DNA from: Mycobacterium sp. MS1601
Lineage (GTDB): Bacteria; Actinomycetota; Actinomycetes; Mycobacteriales; Mycobacteriaceae
Length of the DNA stretch: 64,000 nt
Direction: 5' to 3'
NCBI RefSeq assembly: GCF_001984215.1
Contig: NZ_CP019420.1
Coordinates: 3,658,001 to 3,722,000, forward strand
Part shown: in pieces, positions 44,694 to 53,904 of the stretch
Layout of the letters: each line of letters starts with the position of its first letter
Numbering within the stretch: the first letter of the stretch is position 1
Program-made: the position numbers and the translations under genes
The notes under the pieces: generated by a model
The model's input: the letters and a program-made list of their open reading frames with translations, nothing else
Told to the model about the DNA's origin: nothing
Database searches by the model: none

Positions 44694-45321
44694 TGGCCTC
44701 GGCGATCGGAGTGTCACCGCTGCTGAACTCGATGGTGCGCTTGATGGTGGAGTCGTCGGCCAGTGTTGCCGCCGCCACAGCGGCGACATCGTCACGGGGT
44801 ACCGACCCGGCCTGGTTGATGGCGATGCGCCCGGTTCCCGGGTCGAGGGTGAGGGTGCCGGGGCCCAGGATGGTCCAGTCGAGATCGGTCTTCCGCAGGT
44901 AGGCATCGGCGGCGGCCTTGGCCTCGGCATAGTGATAGAACGAATTCGATTCCGGTACACCATGGTTGGGGCCCGCGCCGAAGTAGGACACCATCACGAA
45001 TCGCTTGGTGTCGGCTTGGCCGGCGGCATCCATCACCCTGATGGCGGCATCGCGGTCCACGGCGTAGGTCCGCTCGGGGTTGCCGCCGCCGGCGCCCGCG
45101 GAGAACACCACGGCATCCTGGCCCTGCAGCAAGGCGGTGAGAGCGGCGGTGTCGAGGTTCTCGATATCGGCCACGACAGGCTTGGCGCCGGTGGCGGCCA
45201 CCTCGTCGGCATGGTCGGGGTTGCGGAACACCGACGAGACTTGCTGACCGTCGGCGCTCAGGATGCGCGCCAGACGCAGCGCCACCTTGCCGTGGCCTCC
45301 GATGATGGTGATGGCAGACAT
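44683..45321 (-). CDS. NAD(P)-binding SDR-like protein (NmrA/YwnB type)
   Basis: A 212-residue atypical SDR. GGHGKVALRLARIL is the dinucleotide fold (GxxGxxA), VVADIENLDTAALTALLQGQDAVVFSAGAGGG is the second strand, and a YHYAEAKAAAD motif contains a Y-x3-K-like pair. I chose ATG 45321; the frame extends upstream as Arg-rich sequence without a family match. Probable NAD(P)H-dependent oxidoreductase or epimerase; the substrate is unknown. Confidence 0.78.
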   Translation of the reverse strand: MSAITIIGGHGKVALRLARILSADGQQVSSVFRNPDHADEVAATGAKPVVADIENLDTAALTALLQGQDAVVFSAGAGGGNPERTYAVDRDAAIRVMDAAGQADTKRFVMVSYFGAGPNHGVPESNSFYHYAEAKAAADAYLRKTDLDWTILGPGTLTLDPGTGRIAINQAGSVPRDDVAAVAAATLADDSTIKRTIEFSSGDTPIAEAITA

Positions 45322-45562
45322 GATCCTCCTCGATCTGGAGGCCGGCCCTGTGCCCTTCTCTGGGCTGGGTGTTACCCCCTGCCCGGCTCCTTTGTCGCCG
45401 CGTCGGTGACCGACCCGCTGGCTTGGTCTGTCAGTGTCCAACCCTCGGCAGCGGGCCAGAAATTCCGCCCCACATGTTCCGAGTGCCCGCACGAGGTGTT
45501 ATGAACGATGCAGGCAACCAACTAACCGGTTGGGCGTACTACGAGATCTGGAGGGAAGGTCC

Positions 45563-46720
45563 ATGGCTGAAGCCGTGATTGTCGAGGCAGTGCGGTCCCC
45601 GGTCGGTAAGCGCAACGGTGGTCTGTCCGGAGTGCACCCGGGCGAGCTGTCGGCGCAGGTCCTCAATGGCCTGGTGGAGCGCGCAGGTGTAGACCCCGGG
45701 ATCGTGGAGGACGTCATCTGGGGCTGTGTCATGCAGGCCGGTGAACAGGCCCTCGACATCGCGCGCACCGCAGTGTTGGCGGCGGGTTGGCCCGAGACGG
45801 TGCCCGGCGTGACGGTGGATCGCCAGTGCGGCTCCAGTCAGCAGTCGGTGCACTTCGCGGCGGCAGGCGTGGTGGCCGGTCACTACGACGTGGTGGTCGC
45901 CGGCGGTGTGGAGTCGATGTCGCGCACCCCGATGGGCTCCTCGCTGGCCAACGGTGGCCATCCCTACCCCGACGCGTTCCGGGCCCGCTACAGCCAGACC
46001 CCGAACCAGGGCATCGGTGCCGAGATGATTGCTTCGCAATGGGGCCTGGATCGGACCATGCTGGATCAGTTCTCCCTCGGATCTCACGAAAAGGCGGCTG
46101 CAGCACAGGACTCCGGTGCGTTCGACGACCAGATAGTGGGGATCAAAACCAAGGACGCCGACGGCAACGACATCGCGATCACCAAGGACGAGGGCATCCG
46201 CCGCGGGGGTTCGGTGGAGAAGCTCGCCGGTATCAAGCCCGCCTTCAAAGAGGACGGCGTGATCCATGCCGGCAACTCCTCGCAGATCTCCGACGGCTCG
46301 GCCGCGCTGCTGTTCATGTCCGCGGAGAAGGCGAAGTCGCTGGGCCTGAAGCCTCTTGCCAAGGTGCACACCGCGGTGCTGGCCGGCGCGGACCCGGTGA
46401 TCATGCTGACCGCCCCCATTCCCGCCACCCAGAAGGCGCTGCAGCGTTCCGGGCTGTCGCTCGACGAGATCGGCGTGTTCGAGGTCAACGAGGCCTTCGC
46501 GCCGGTACCGATGGCGTGGCTCAAGGACATCGGCGCCGACGAAAAGAAGCTGAACCCCAATGGCGGGGCCATCGCGCTGGGCCACCCGCTCGGCGGCTCC
46601 GGCGCCCGCATCATGACCACCATGCTGTACCACATGCGGGACAAGGGAATTCAGTACGGGCTGCAGACCATGTGTGAAGGTGGCGGCCAGGCCAACGCGA
46701 CCATCCTCGAGCTGCTGTGA
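45563..46720 (+). CDS. thiolase (acetyl-CoA acetyltransferase family)
   Basis: A 385-residue thiolase. Nucleophile Cys89 is in VDRQCGSSQQ, NEAFAPV and GGAIALGHPLGGSG hold the active-site His, and the second Cys is in CEGGGQANA. Thiolases cleave or form 3-ketoacyl-CoA. The overall sequence resembles the FadA5/FadA6 group, but I could not assign a subgroup. ATG 45563 follows GGAGGG. An inverted CCAAC-N6-GTTGG at 45518-45533 lies 29 bases upstream and may be an operator. It overlaps the crotonase gene (GTGA). Confidence 0.9.
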   Translation: MAEAVIVEAVRSPVGKRNGGLSGVHPGELSAQVLNGLVERAGVDPGIVEDVIWGCVMQAGEQALDIARTAVLAAGWPETVPGVTVDRQCGSSQQSVHFAAAGVVAGHYDVVVAGGVESMSRTPMGSSLANGGHPYPDAFRARYSQTPNQGIGAEMIASQWGLDRTMLDQFSLGSHEKAAAAQDSGAFDDQIVGIKTKDADGNDIAITKDEGIRRGGSVEKLAGIKPAFKEDGVIHAGNSSQISDGSAALLFMSAEKAKSLGLKPLAKVHTAVLAGADPVIMLTAPIPATQKALQRSGLSLDEIGVFEVNEAFAPVPMAWLKDIGADEKKLNPNGGAIALGHPLGGSGARIMTTMLYHMRDKGIQYGLQTMCEGGGQANATILELL

Positions 46721-47514
46721 CCCAGCTGGAGGCACCGGCTGCATTGACCGAGCGGCGCGGCAATGTCCTGATCATCACGCTCAACCGGCCCGAGGCCCGC
46801 AACGCCGTCAATGCTGCGGTGAGCACGGCCGTCGGTGACGCACTGGCCGCCGCGCAGGCCGATCCCGACGTGCGGGTGGTGGTGATCACCGGATCCGGTG
46901 ACAAGTCGTTCTGCGCCGGGGCGGACCTCAAGGCGATCTCGCGGCGGGAGAACCTCTTTCACCCTGAGCATCCCGAATACGGTTTCGCCGGGTACGTCAG
47001 CCATTTCATCGACAAGCCGACCATCGCCGCCGTCAACGGCACCGCGCTGGGCGGCGGCACCGAACTGGCCCTGGCCAGCGACCTGGTGATCGCCGAGGAA
47101 CGGGCGAAGTTCGGGCTGCCCGAGGTCAAGCGGGGGCTGATCGCCGCCGCCGGTGGGGTGTTCCGGATCGTGGACCAGTTGCCTCGCAAGGTGGGCCTGG
47201 AGCTGATCCTGACCGGTGAACCGATGACGGCGGCCGACGCGCTGAAGTGGGGTCTGATCAACCAGGTGGTGCCTGACGGAACCGTGGTCGACGCCGCGGT
47301 CGCCCTGGCCGAGCGGATCGCCGGCAACGCGCCACTGGCCGTCCAGGCCAGCAAGCGGGTGGCCTACGGCGTCGACGACGGCGTCGTCACCGGTGAGAAG
47401 GACGGGTGGTCACGCACCATGAAGGAGATGGTGGGAGTGTTCCGCTCCGAGGACGCCAAGGAAGGACCGCTGGCATTTGCGGAGAAGCGCCAGCCGGTCT
47501 GGAAGGCGCGTTAG
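46717..47514 (+). CDS. enoyl-CoA hydratase/isomerase (crotonase family)
   Basis: A 265-residue crotonase. The oxyanion pocket motif CAGADLKA is at residues 66-73, and both catalytic glutamates are present, Glu116 in GGGTE and Glu136 in LPEVKRG. It should hydrate trans-2-enoyl-CoA. The start overlaps the thiolase stop, so the two act in one beta-oxidation step series. A 20-bp stem-loop follows the stop. Confidence 0.9.
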   Translation: MTQLEAPAALTERRGNVLIITLNRPEARNAVNAAVSTAVGDALAAAQADPDVRVVVITGSGDKSFCAGADLKAISRRENLFHPEHPEYGFAGYVSHFIDKPTIAAVNGTALGGGTELALASDLVIAEERAKFGLPEVKRGLIAAAGGVFRIVDQLPRKVGLELILTGEPMTAADALKWGLINQVVPDGTVVDAAVALAERIAGNAPLAVQASKRVAYGVDDGVVTGEKDGWSRTMKEMVGVFRSEDAKEGPLAFAEKRQPVWKAR

Positions 47515-47520
47515 ACACCG

Positions 47521-47578
47521 CGAGCAGACACAAACTCGAGCGATTTCGCGACTGCGGGCTCGAGTTTGTGTCTGCTCG
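47521..47578. terminator. 20-bp perfect stem-loop between convergent genes
   Basis: The arms at 47521-47540 and 47559-47578 are exact reverse complements with an 18-base loop. There is no T-tract on either strand. Between the crotonase (+) and the fasciclin gene (-), it should act as a bidirectional terminator. Confidence 0.75.
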
Positions 47579-47584
47579 GCGTAA

Positions 47585-48376
47585 CTAGGCCGGGGCTACC
47601 GGGACGGTGGTTGCCGTCGCCTCGGCGGGCAGGCTCTCAGTCGGGACCGGCGCAGGCTCGGTGGTCTCGGTGGAGCTGGTCTCCGTCGGCGAGGTGGCGG
47701 TCTCCGTCGGCGACGTCGTGGTGGTCGCGGTGCCGGGCAGGGACTCGGCCGGGTTCAGCACAGTGTCGATCATGTAGATCTTGGCGCTCTGTGCGGTGAT
47801 GCCGCCGCACACCACCTTGGCCACGTCGTCGACCTTGATATCGCCGCCGCTGCCGGTGACGGTGAGCTGCGAGCCCTGCTGCGAGGTGAGCTTGCCCTTG
47901 ATGATGTCGGGCCCCAGGTAGCCCAGCGCCATGTGGTAGTACAGCACGCTGGTCAGCTCTTCGGGATTGGACTTCAGCAGCTCCAGTTCACCGGGCTCCA
48001 TCTTCGCGAAGGCCTCGTTGGTGGGAGCGAAGACGTTGTACGGTCCGTTGTCCAACACGCCCGCCAGGTTCACCGCAGGGTTCACCTGACCGGAGATGGC
48101 CTGGCTGAAGGTGCTCAGCTCGGGGATCGAGGCGATGGCCGCGGACGCAGTGAGCGCCGACGTACCGGCGAACGACCCGCTGGGCAGGGTTTCCTTGTAG
48201 GTGCCGCACTCCGGCCCCTGCGGTTCAGGGGCGTTGGTGCTCAGTGCGCCGAACGGCGGCGGCGTCGGCTTCGGGGTGGGTGTCGGCTCGGCGAACGCAT
48301 TCACCGCGGTCGGGATGGACAGGGCTATGGCAGTCACCGCCGCGGCAAGGCCCAGGGATTTGGTGCGAGTCGTCAC
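47585..48376 (-). CDS. secreted fasciclin (FAS1)-domain protein, MPT70-like
   Basis: A 263-residue secreted protein. The signal sequence occupies the first 27 residues (LGLAAAVTAIALSIPTAVNA), and no lipobox is seen. Residues 75-205 form one FAS1 domain with NLAGVLDNGPYNVFAPTNEAFAKM and the closing IYMIDTVLNP. The remainder is Thr/Ser/Pro-rich. FAS1 proteins of mycobacteria (MPT70/MPT83) act at the cell surface in adhesion. I chose GTG 48376, eleven bases from a GAGGAG; ATG 48409 is a weaker alternative. Confidence 0.87.
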   Translation of the reverse strand: MTTRTKSLGLAAAVTAIALSIPTAVNAFAEPTPTPKPTPPPFGALSTNAPEPQGPECGTYKETLPSGSFAGTSALTASAAIASIPELSTFSQAISGQVNPAVNLAGVLDNGPYNVFAPTNEAFAKMEPGELELLKSNPEELTSVLYYHMALGYLGPDIIKGKLTSQQGSQLTVTGSGGDIKVDDVAKVVCGGITAQSAKIYMIDTVLNPAESLPGTATTTTSPTETATSPTETSSTETTEPAPVPTESLPAEATATTVPVAPA

Positions 48377-48574
48377 GTTGATGGGGCTCCTCTCGCCTCT
48401 TTTCGTCATCAGCCATACGTCGTTGTATCTCAGTCGGCCGTTACGCACAGAAGCTGTGTCTTATCCGGTCGGCGAGACGCGACGCGATCCGCATCAAGCC
48501 TGGTCAAATCGTAATCTCACGGTGACAGTCGCTCAAAAGCACCAGGTCAGTCGTGGTGTGGTTCAGTAACATGC

Positions 48575-49720
48575 GTGAGCGCGCACCCCAACTCTGCCGT
48601 CGATGAGCTTCGGGAACTGGCGCAGTTGCTGACACAGGTCGACGCAGCAAGCGCTGCCGCGGCCTGGTCGGACGAAGGCGCCCTGCAGCGGCTGGCGGCG
48701 GTCGCGGCCACCGAGTTGACTGTCGCGCCGTCGACTGACATCGCGGCGGTCGGCGGGTCACCGGGCTGGCAGACCCGCGCCCGGGAGCAGGAACGTCTCG
48801 CGGCGTTGACCCGAGACCCCTCGGCGCCCGAGCATGCCGAGGCCGACGCGGCGCTGGCGGTGGGCCTGGCCCGTAGAGCTGTCGCCGAAGCGGTGCTGGC
48901 GGTCTGTCGCGCCCAACAGCTCAGCGGCCGTCACGACACCACGCGCCGTTCGGTCTTTGCCGATCTCGGGCCGCGGTTGCGCGCACTGACCAGCCGTATC
49001 GGCACGGAGATCCGACATGTCTGGACCAGTCGCCCGATCCTGCTGCGATTGGTCATCACCTTGGCGATCGCTCTGAGCCTGGTGGTCTTCTACCACTTCA
49101 CCGGAGTGGCCCGCTACGACGACGCCGGCCGGCTGACGCTGTATCTGTTCTCGGCCGTGGTCGGCAGCGTGGTGTGCACCAATGCACTCTGCTTCGAGGC
49201 GAACCGGGTACGAGCACAGCTGGGCAGCGGAGAACGGTTGTGGCGCATCCTGATTGCGAAGAACCTGGCGATGGCGGTCATGGTCACGCTGGCCGCTCTG
49301 CCGGTGATCGTGGTGCTGACGGTGGCCGACGGGGGCAACCCGGTGGCGCTGATCGACCAACTGGTCACCATGGTGTTCATCTGGCTGGGTGTGGGCAACG
49401 TGCTGTCGGTGGTGTATCCGCTTCGGCACGAACCGATTTCGGCCCGATTGCACGACGGCACCTGGAAGCCGTTCCTGTTCTCGTTCGCAATTTCCTACGG
49501 CGTGGGCCTGACGGTGAACCTGATGATCTACTGGCGACTCTGGGCCAGGTACAAGGCTTCCGAAGAGATCGCAGGCGGCGCCTGGGCGGCGTTCGCGCTG
49601 GTGCTGATCAGTGCCGTCACCATGTGGATCCTCCTGACGGTGTTCGCTGTGGCGTGCAGTCGTGAACCGCGCCTGCGACGGGTGCTGTCGCGGGAGATGA
49701 TCGTCTATCGCAAGGGCTGA
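48575..49720 (+). CDS. membrane protein of unknown function
   Basis: A 381-residue protein from GTG 48575. Residues 1-145 are soluble and Ala-rich, then several helices between about 155 and 370 (ILLRLVITLAIALSLVVFY; AMAVMVTLAALPVIVVLTVA). The family is not recognised. Its last 16 bases overlap the convergent MFS gene stop. It is divergent from the fasciclin gene across 198 bases. Confidence 0.7.
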   Translation: MSAHPNSAVDELRELAQLLTQVDAASAAAAWSDEGALQRLAAVAATELTVAPSTDIAAVGGSPGWQTRAREQERLAALTRDPSAPEHAEADAALAVGLARRAVAEAVLAVCRAQQLSGRHDTTRRSVFADLGPRLRALTSRIGTEIRHVWTSRPILLRLVITLAIALSLVVFYHFTGVARYDDAGRLTLYLFSAVVGSVVCTNALCFEANRVRAQLGSGERLWRILIAKNLAMAVMVTLAALPVIVVLTVADGGNPVALIDQLVTMVFIWLGVGNVLSVVYPLRHEPISARLHDGTWKPFLFSFAISYGVGLTVNLMIYWRLWARYKASEEIAGGAWAAFALVLISAVTMWILLTVFAVACSREPRLRRVLSREMIVYRKG

Positions 49721-50964
49721 ACCTTGCGGACCGACAGGCACATCAGCGCGGCCACCACACACAGTCCCGCGGCCAGGTAGAACGCCAGGTCGTACTCGCC
49801 CTGTAGGTCCCGGATCCAGCCGGCGCCGGCGGCGGCCACTGCTGCTCCCAATTGGTGTGAGGCGAAGACCCAGCCGAACACGATCGGAGCCTTGGTACCG
49901 AAGTAATTGCGGCACAGGGCGATTGTCGGCGGCACGGTGGCCACCCAGTCCAGCCCGTAGAAGACGATGAACACCCAGGTGCCGGCTTCGGCGTGGGGGG
50001 AGAGCAGCGCCGGCAGCGCCACCAACGACAAACCGCGACCCAGGTAGTAGATGACCAGCAGCACCCGCGGATCCACCCGGTCGGTGAGCCAGCCCGAGAA
50101 GACCGTGCCCGCGACGTCCAGGACGCCGACGACGGCCAGCAGTCCGGCGGCCACCGTGGTCGGCATGCCGTGGTCGTTGGCGGCGGGGATGAAGTGGGTG
50201 CCGATCAGACCGTTGGTGGTCATGCCGCAGATCGCGAAACTTCCTGCCAGCAACCAGAACGCCGGCACCCTTGCCCCGAGGACCAGTCCCGAGAACGCGG
50301 CACCGAAACTGCTGCCCGGTGGCTTGGGGGTGTCGACGGTCTCGGTGGCGCCGTAGGGCAGTAAGCCCACGTCCCGCGGCCAGTTCCGCATGAACACCAA
50401 CACCAGCGGCACCACCGCCAGAGCGGCCGCGGCGACGATGATCGACGCCCAGCGCCAACCGTGTGCTGTGGTGACGGCGGCGACGACGGGCAGGAAGATC
50501 AACTGGCCCGTGGCACTGGCCGCGGTCAGCACCCCGGTGACCAAGCCACGTTGTGCCTCGAACCAGCGGGTCGCGATGGTCGCGACGAATCCCATCGAGA
50601 TGGCGCCGGTGCCCGTGCCGACCAGCACACCCCACAGCAGCACCAGCTGCCAGCTGGCCGTCATGGTCACGCTCAGTGCGCTGCCGGTGGCGATCAGGCC
50701 CAGCGCGGCGGCCAGCACCGGGCGGATGCCGAACCGGTCCATCAGCGCGGCCGCGAAGGGAGCCGTCAACCCGAACAGCGTCATGTTCACCGACATCGCC
50801 AGTCCGACGGTGCCGTGCGACCAACCGAACTCGTGGTGCAGCGGGTTCATCATCACGCCGGGTACGGAACGGAAGCCGGCGGCGCCCAGCAGTGCCACAA
50901 AGCTGACGGCGGCCACCACCCATGCCCAGTGCAGGCGGGTCTGTGGGGCGCGGGTAACGGTCAC
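49705..50964 (-). CDS. MFS transporter (monocarboxylate/oxalate-like)
   Basis: A 419-residue MFS protein with twelve predicted hydrophobic segments. It has MDRFGIRPVL as the loop-2-3 motif and a soluble linker near residue 205 (TPKPPGSS). I chose GTG 50964. The N-terminal layout resembles the oxalate/formate and monocarboxylate exchanger branch. It is divergent from a GlxA-type regulator, with starts 82 bp apart, so it is probably its target. Confidence 0.82.
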   Translation of the reverse strand: MTVTRAPQTRLHWAWVVAAVSFVALLGAAGFRSVPGVMMNPLHHEFGWSHGTVGLAMSVNMTLFGLTAPFAAALMDRFGIRPVLAAALGLIATGSALSVTMTASWQLVLLWGVLVGTGTGAISMGFVATIATRWFEAQRGLVTGVLTAASATGQLIFLPVVAAVTTAHGWRWASIIVAAAALAVVPLVLVFMRNWPRDVGLLPYGATETVDTPKPPGSSFGAAFSGLVLGARVPAFWLLAGSFAICGMTTNGLIGTHFIPAANDHGMPTTVAAGLLAVVGVLDVAGTVFSGWLTDRVDPRVLLVIYYLGRGLSLVALPALLSPHAEAGTWVFIVFYGLDWVATVPPTIALCRNYFGTKAPIVFGWVFASHQLGAAVAAAGAGWIRDLQGEYDLAFYLAAGLCVVAALMCLSVRKVQPLR

Positions 50965-51046
50965 CGAACGACTATCGCGGACGTCGGCACGGGTGACTAG
51001 TGGCAAGAATGCCGATATTCGTCAAAAACGTGCCATCATCGGGGTC

Positions 51047-52003
51047 ATGCACCGCGTTGTCGTGTTCCTTCTCGGCCCCGTCGTGGGATTCGACGCGACC
51101 ATCGCGCCGCTGCTGTTCGGAGCGGCCGTCGACGCCAATGGTGACCCGCTCTACGACGTCGTGACCTGCGGTGTCACCGCTGATCCGGTGCCGTCCACCA
51201 ATGGTTTCGCCATGGTTCCGCAGGCCGGGGCGCACGCGCTGAGCAGTGCCGACACCGTGGTTGTGCCCGGCACGCGATACGCCCCGGCTCGCCTTCGCGG
51301 GGTCCTTGAGCCCGAGGTCACGGCTGCGCTGGCCACGATCAAACCGGGCGCTCGCATCGTGTCCATCTGCACCGGCGCCTTTGTGCTGGCAGCAGCCGGT
51401 CTGCTGGACGATCGTCCGGCCACCACGCACTGGCGGTTCGCCGAGGACATGCGCGCGCTGCATCCGCGGGTGCAGCTGGACGAGAACGTACTGTTCGTCG
51501 ACGACGGCGACCTGCTGACCTCGGCCGGGTTGGCCGCAGGGGTGGACTTGTGCCTGCACCTGATCCGCCGCGACCACGGCGCGCAGGTGGCCAACGCCGT
51601 GGCCCGCTACTGCGTGGTGCCGCCGTGGCGAGAGGGTGGTCAGGCGCAGTTCATCGACCGGCATCTCCCCGACGAGGACTCGGCGTCCACGGCTGCTGCG
51701 CGCGCGTGGGCCGTACAGAACCTGCGGGAGTCGCTGAGCATCGAGCAGTTGGCCCGTCACGCCGGGATGAGCCCGCGCACCTTCATCCGCCGGTTCCGCG
51801 AGGAGACGGGAGAGTCCCCGGGCGCGTGGGTACGGGCTCGTCGGCTGGACCGCGCGCGAGAGATGTTGGAGCAGCACGACTTATCCGTTGACGAGGTCGC
51901 CCGGCAGGCCGGCCTGGGCACTGGTGCGAATCTGCGGCATCACCTGCGCCGCGGCCTGGGCATGTCACCGTCGAGCTACCGCAAGGTGTTCCAGGGCCGC
52001 TGA
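51047..52003 (+). CDS. GlxA-type transcriptional regulator (DJ-1/PfpI plus AraC HTH)
   Basis: A 318-residue regulator. The N-terminal half is a DJ-1/PfpI-like amidotransferase fold with Cys in SICTGAFVLAAAGL. Residues 225-318 form the AraC double helix-turn-helix (LARHAGMSPRTFIRRFREETGESPGAWVRARRLD and the PSSYRKVF end). I chose ATG 51047; the frame is open far upstream but that part is antisense to the MFS gene. Probably activates the adjacent MFS gene across their shared promoter region. Confidence 0.9.
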   Translation: MHRVVVFLLGPVVGFDATIAPLLFGAAVDANGDPLYDVVTCGVTADPVPSTNGFAMVPQAGAHALSSADTVVVPGTRYAPARLRGVLEPEVTAALATIKPGARIVSICTGAFVLAAAGLLDDRPATTHWRFAEDMRALHPRVQLDENVLFVDDGDLLTSAGLAAGVDLCLHLIRRDHGAQVANAVARYCVVPPWREGGQAQFIDRHLPDEDSASTAAARAWAVQNLRESLSIEQLARHAGMSPRTFIRRFREETGESPGAWVRARRLDRAREMLEQHDLSVDEVARQAGLGTGANLRHHLRRGLGMSPSSYRKVFQGR

Positions 52004-52143
52004 CCTGAGCCGGGCGACGACGGAGCCCGGGTCGCCCAGAAGTGACGCGCGTTCACCCGATGGCGGAATTCGAGCCCAGTCTCCGCCCCTGAGTGACTGG
52101 GTGTCACTGTGGGAATCCTCGGCCCCCTGGGCCGTCGATCAAC

Positions 52144-53181
52144 CTAGGCGAACAGCGGTGGGTTCAGCCGGGCGATGCCCTCCTGCCGGAAGTACGGAAA
52201 GTAGGGATAGGGAGCGTCTTTGACGCTGACCGCATCGAGGCGCGCGATCTGCTGCTCGTCGAGCTCCCAGCCGACAGCGCCGAGGTTGTCGCGCAACTGT
52301 TCGGCGTTGCGGGCGCCGACGATCACCGACGACACGGTAGGCCGTCGCAGCAGCCAGTTCAGCGCGACCTGTGGAACGGTCTTGCCGGTCTCGCCGGCGA
52401 TGGCCTCCAGTTCGTCTACGACGTCGTAGAGCATCTCGTCGTCGACCGGAGGCCCGGCGTCGGCCGTTGTGTGCAGACGGGTGCGCTCAGGAAGAGGGGC
52501 ACCGCGGCGGATCTTGCCGGTCAGTCTGCCCCAACCGAGCGGGCTCCAGACCAGTGCGCCGACGCCCTCGTCGAGGCCGAGTGGCATCAACTCCCACTCG
52601 TAGTCGCGGCCGAGCAGTGAGTAGTAGACCTGGTGGGCGACGTAGCGGGTGCGGTGTGCCGCATCGGAGTACGCCAGTGACTTGGCCAGCTGCCAGCCGC
52701 TGAAGTTGGACACACCGGTGTAGCGGACCTTGCCTTGGGCGACAAGGCCATCCAGGGTGTCGAGCACTTCGTCGATGGGGGTGTGTGCGTCGTAGGCGTG
52801 CAGTTGGAACAGGTCGATCCGATCGGTCTGCAGCCGGGTCAGTGCGGCGTCCACTCCAGAGATCAGCCGCGATCTGGACGTTCCCCAGTCGCCGGGACCC
52901 TCGCCCATCGGCAGGCCGGCCTTGGTGGAGATCAGCACGCGGTCGCGGCGGCCTTGCAGCGCGGCGCCCAGGACTTCTTCGGACGCGCCGTCGGAGTAGA
53001 CGTCGGCGGTGTCGAACAGGGTGATCCCGGCATCCAGGCACAGGTCCACCATGGTTCGAGCCTCGTTCACGCCGGTGTCGCCCCAGGCTTTGAAGAAATC
53101 GCCCGATCCTCCGAATGTGGCTGCGCCGAAGCTCAATTCGGATACCACCAGGCCGGAGTTGCCTACGTGTCGATATTCCAT
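52144..53181 (-). CDS. aldo/keto reductase
   Basis: A 345-residue AKR barrel protein with catalytic Asp/Tyr in LFDTADVYSDG, Lys in ISTKAG, and His in LFQLHAYDAH, plus the NADPH site IVGARN. It reduces carbonyls with NADPH. I chose ATG 53181 behind AAGGAG. Divergent from a TetR gene across a 17-bp inverted repeat. Confidence 0.9.
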   Translation of the reverse strand: MEYRHVGNSGLVVSELSFGAATFGGSGDFFKAWGDTGVNEARTMVDLCLDAGITLFDTADVYSDGASEEVLGAALQGRRDRVLISTKAGLPMGEGPGDWGTSRSRLISGVDAALTRLQTDRIDLFQLHAYDAHTPIDEVLDTLDGLVAQGKVRYTGVSNFSGWQLAKSLAYSDAAHRTRYVAHQVYYSLLGRDYEWELMPLGLDEGVGALVWSPLGWGRLTGKIRRGAPLPERTRLHTTADAGPPVDDEMLYDVVDELEAIAGETGKTVPQVALNWLLRRPTVSSVIVGARNAEQLRDNLGAVGWELDEQQIARLDAVSVKDAPYPYFPYFRQEGIARLNPPLFA

Positions 53182-53191
53182 CCATCCACTC

Positions 53192-53254
53192 CTTAACGGG
53201 ACTTCAGTCTCTTTAGTCAAGGTAGCACACTAATGAAACTGGAGTCCCGTTAAG
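53192..53254. promoter_or_regulatory. operator pair between aldo/keto reductase and TetR genes
   Basis: CTTAACGGGACTTCAGT at 53192-53208 and ACTGGAGTCCCGTTAAG at 53238-53254 are inverted 17-mers with one mismatch, separated by 29 bases that hold the two promoters. The symmetry and position suggest two TetR operator sites controlling both genes. Confidence 0.75.
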
Positions 53255-53262
53255 ATGATGCT

Positions 53263-53859
53263 GTGTCAACACGTCCCGGCGGCCGCACCGCCGCAGTACG
53301 CGATGCCGTGCTGCGCGCCACGGGCGACCTGCTCGTGGACAACGGGTTGTCGGGTGTGGAGCTCAGTGCCGTCGCCGAACTTGCCGGCGTCGGGAAGTCC
53401 ACCGTGTACCGGCGGTGGGGGACCGTGCCGGCCCTGGTGGCCGACCTGCTGGCCGACATGGCGGACACGTCGACACCTCGTTCGCACACCGGCACTCTGC
53501 GAGGTGACCTGCTGACCAGTGCCCACCTGATCCGACGTACGTTCGCCGACCCGCGGCAGGGGCCGCTGTTCAAGGCGATCATCGCCGCGGCCACCTGCAA
53601 CGCCGACACCGCGGAGGCGTTGGCGAACTTCTACGACACCCGGTTGCGGGAACTGTCGCCGATGGTGGCTGACGCCGTGGCCCGCGGAGACGCCCCGGAG
53701 GGCACCGACGGCGCCGAGGTCATCCGCTACGTCTCGGCGCCGTTGTACTACCAGTTCCTCACCACCACAACACGATTGACGCGAGCTGATGCCGACCGCA
53801 GCGTCGCCGCCGCCATGGCCGCTGTGAAAGCGGGGGTGTTCGTGCGCCGCGCACCCTAG
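53263..53859 (+). CDS. TetR-family transcriptional regulator
   Basis: A 198-residue regulator. Its HTH region lies around residues 15-55 (VLRATGDLLVDNGLSGVELSAVAELAGVGKSTVYRRW). The start is GTG 53263. The divergent aldo/keto reductase and the inverted repeat between them suggest it represses that gene and itself. Confidence 0.9.
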   Translation: MSTRPGGRTAAVRDAVLRATGDLLVDNGLSGVELSAVAELAGVGKSTVYRRWGTVPALVADLLADMADTSTPRSHTGTLRGDLLTSAHLIRRTFADPRQGPLFKAIIAAATCNADTAEALANFYDTRLRELSPMVADAVARGDAPEGTDGAEVIRYVSAPLYYQFLTTTTRLTRADADRSVAAAMAAVKAGVFVRRAP

Positions 53860-53904
53860 GACTCCGGAGGTCGGCCGGCTCTGCCCGCCCTCTAGGATCC
53901 CAGC

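Noticed and set aside
48758..50923. 721-codon minus frame
   Set aside because: Shadow of the MFS and membrane protein genes; Arg-rich low-complexity translation.
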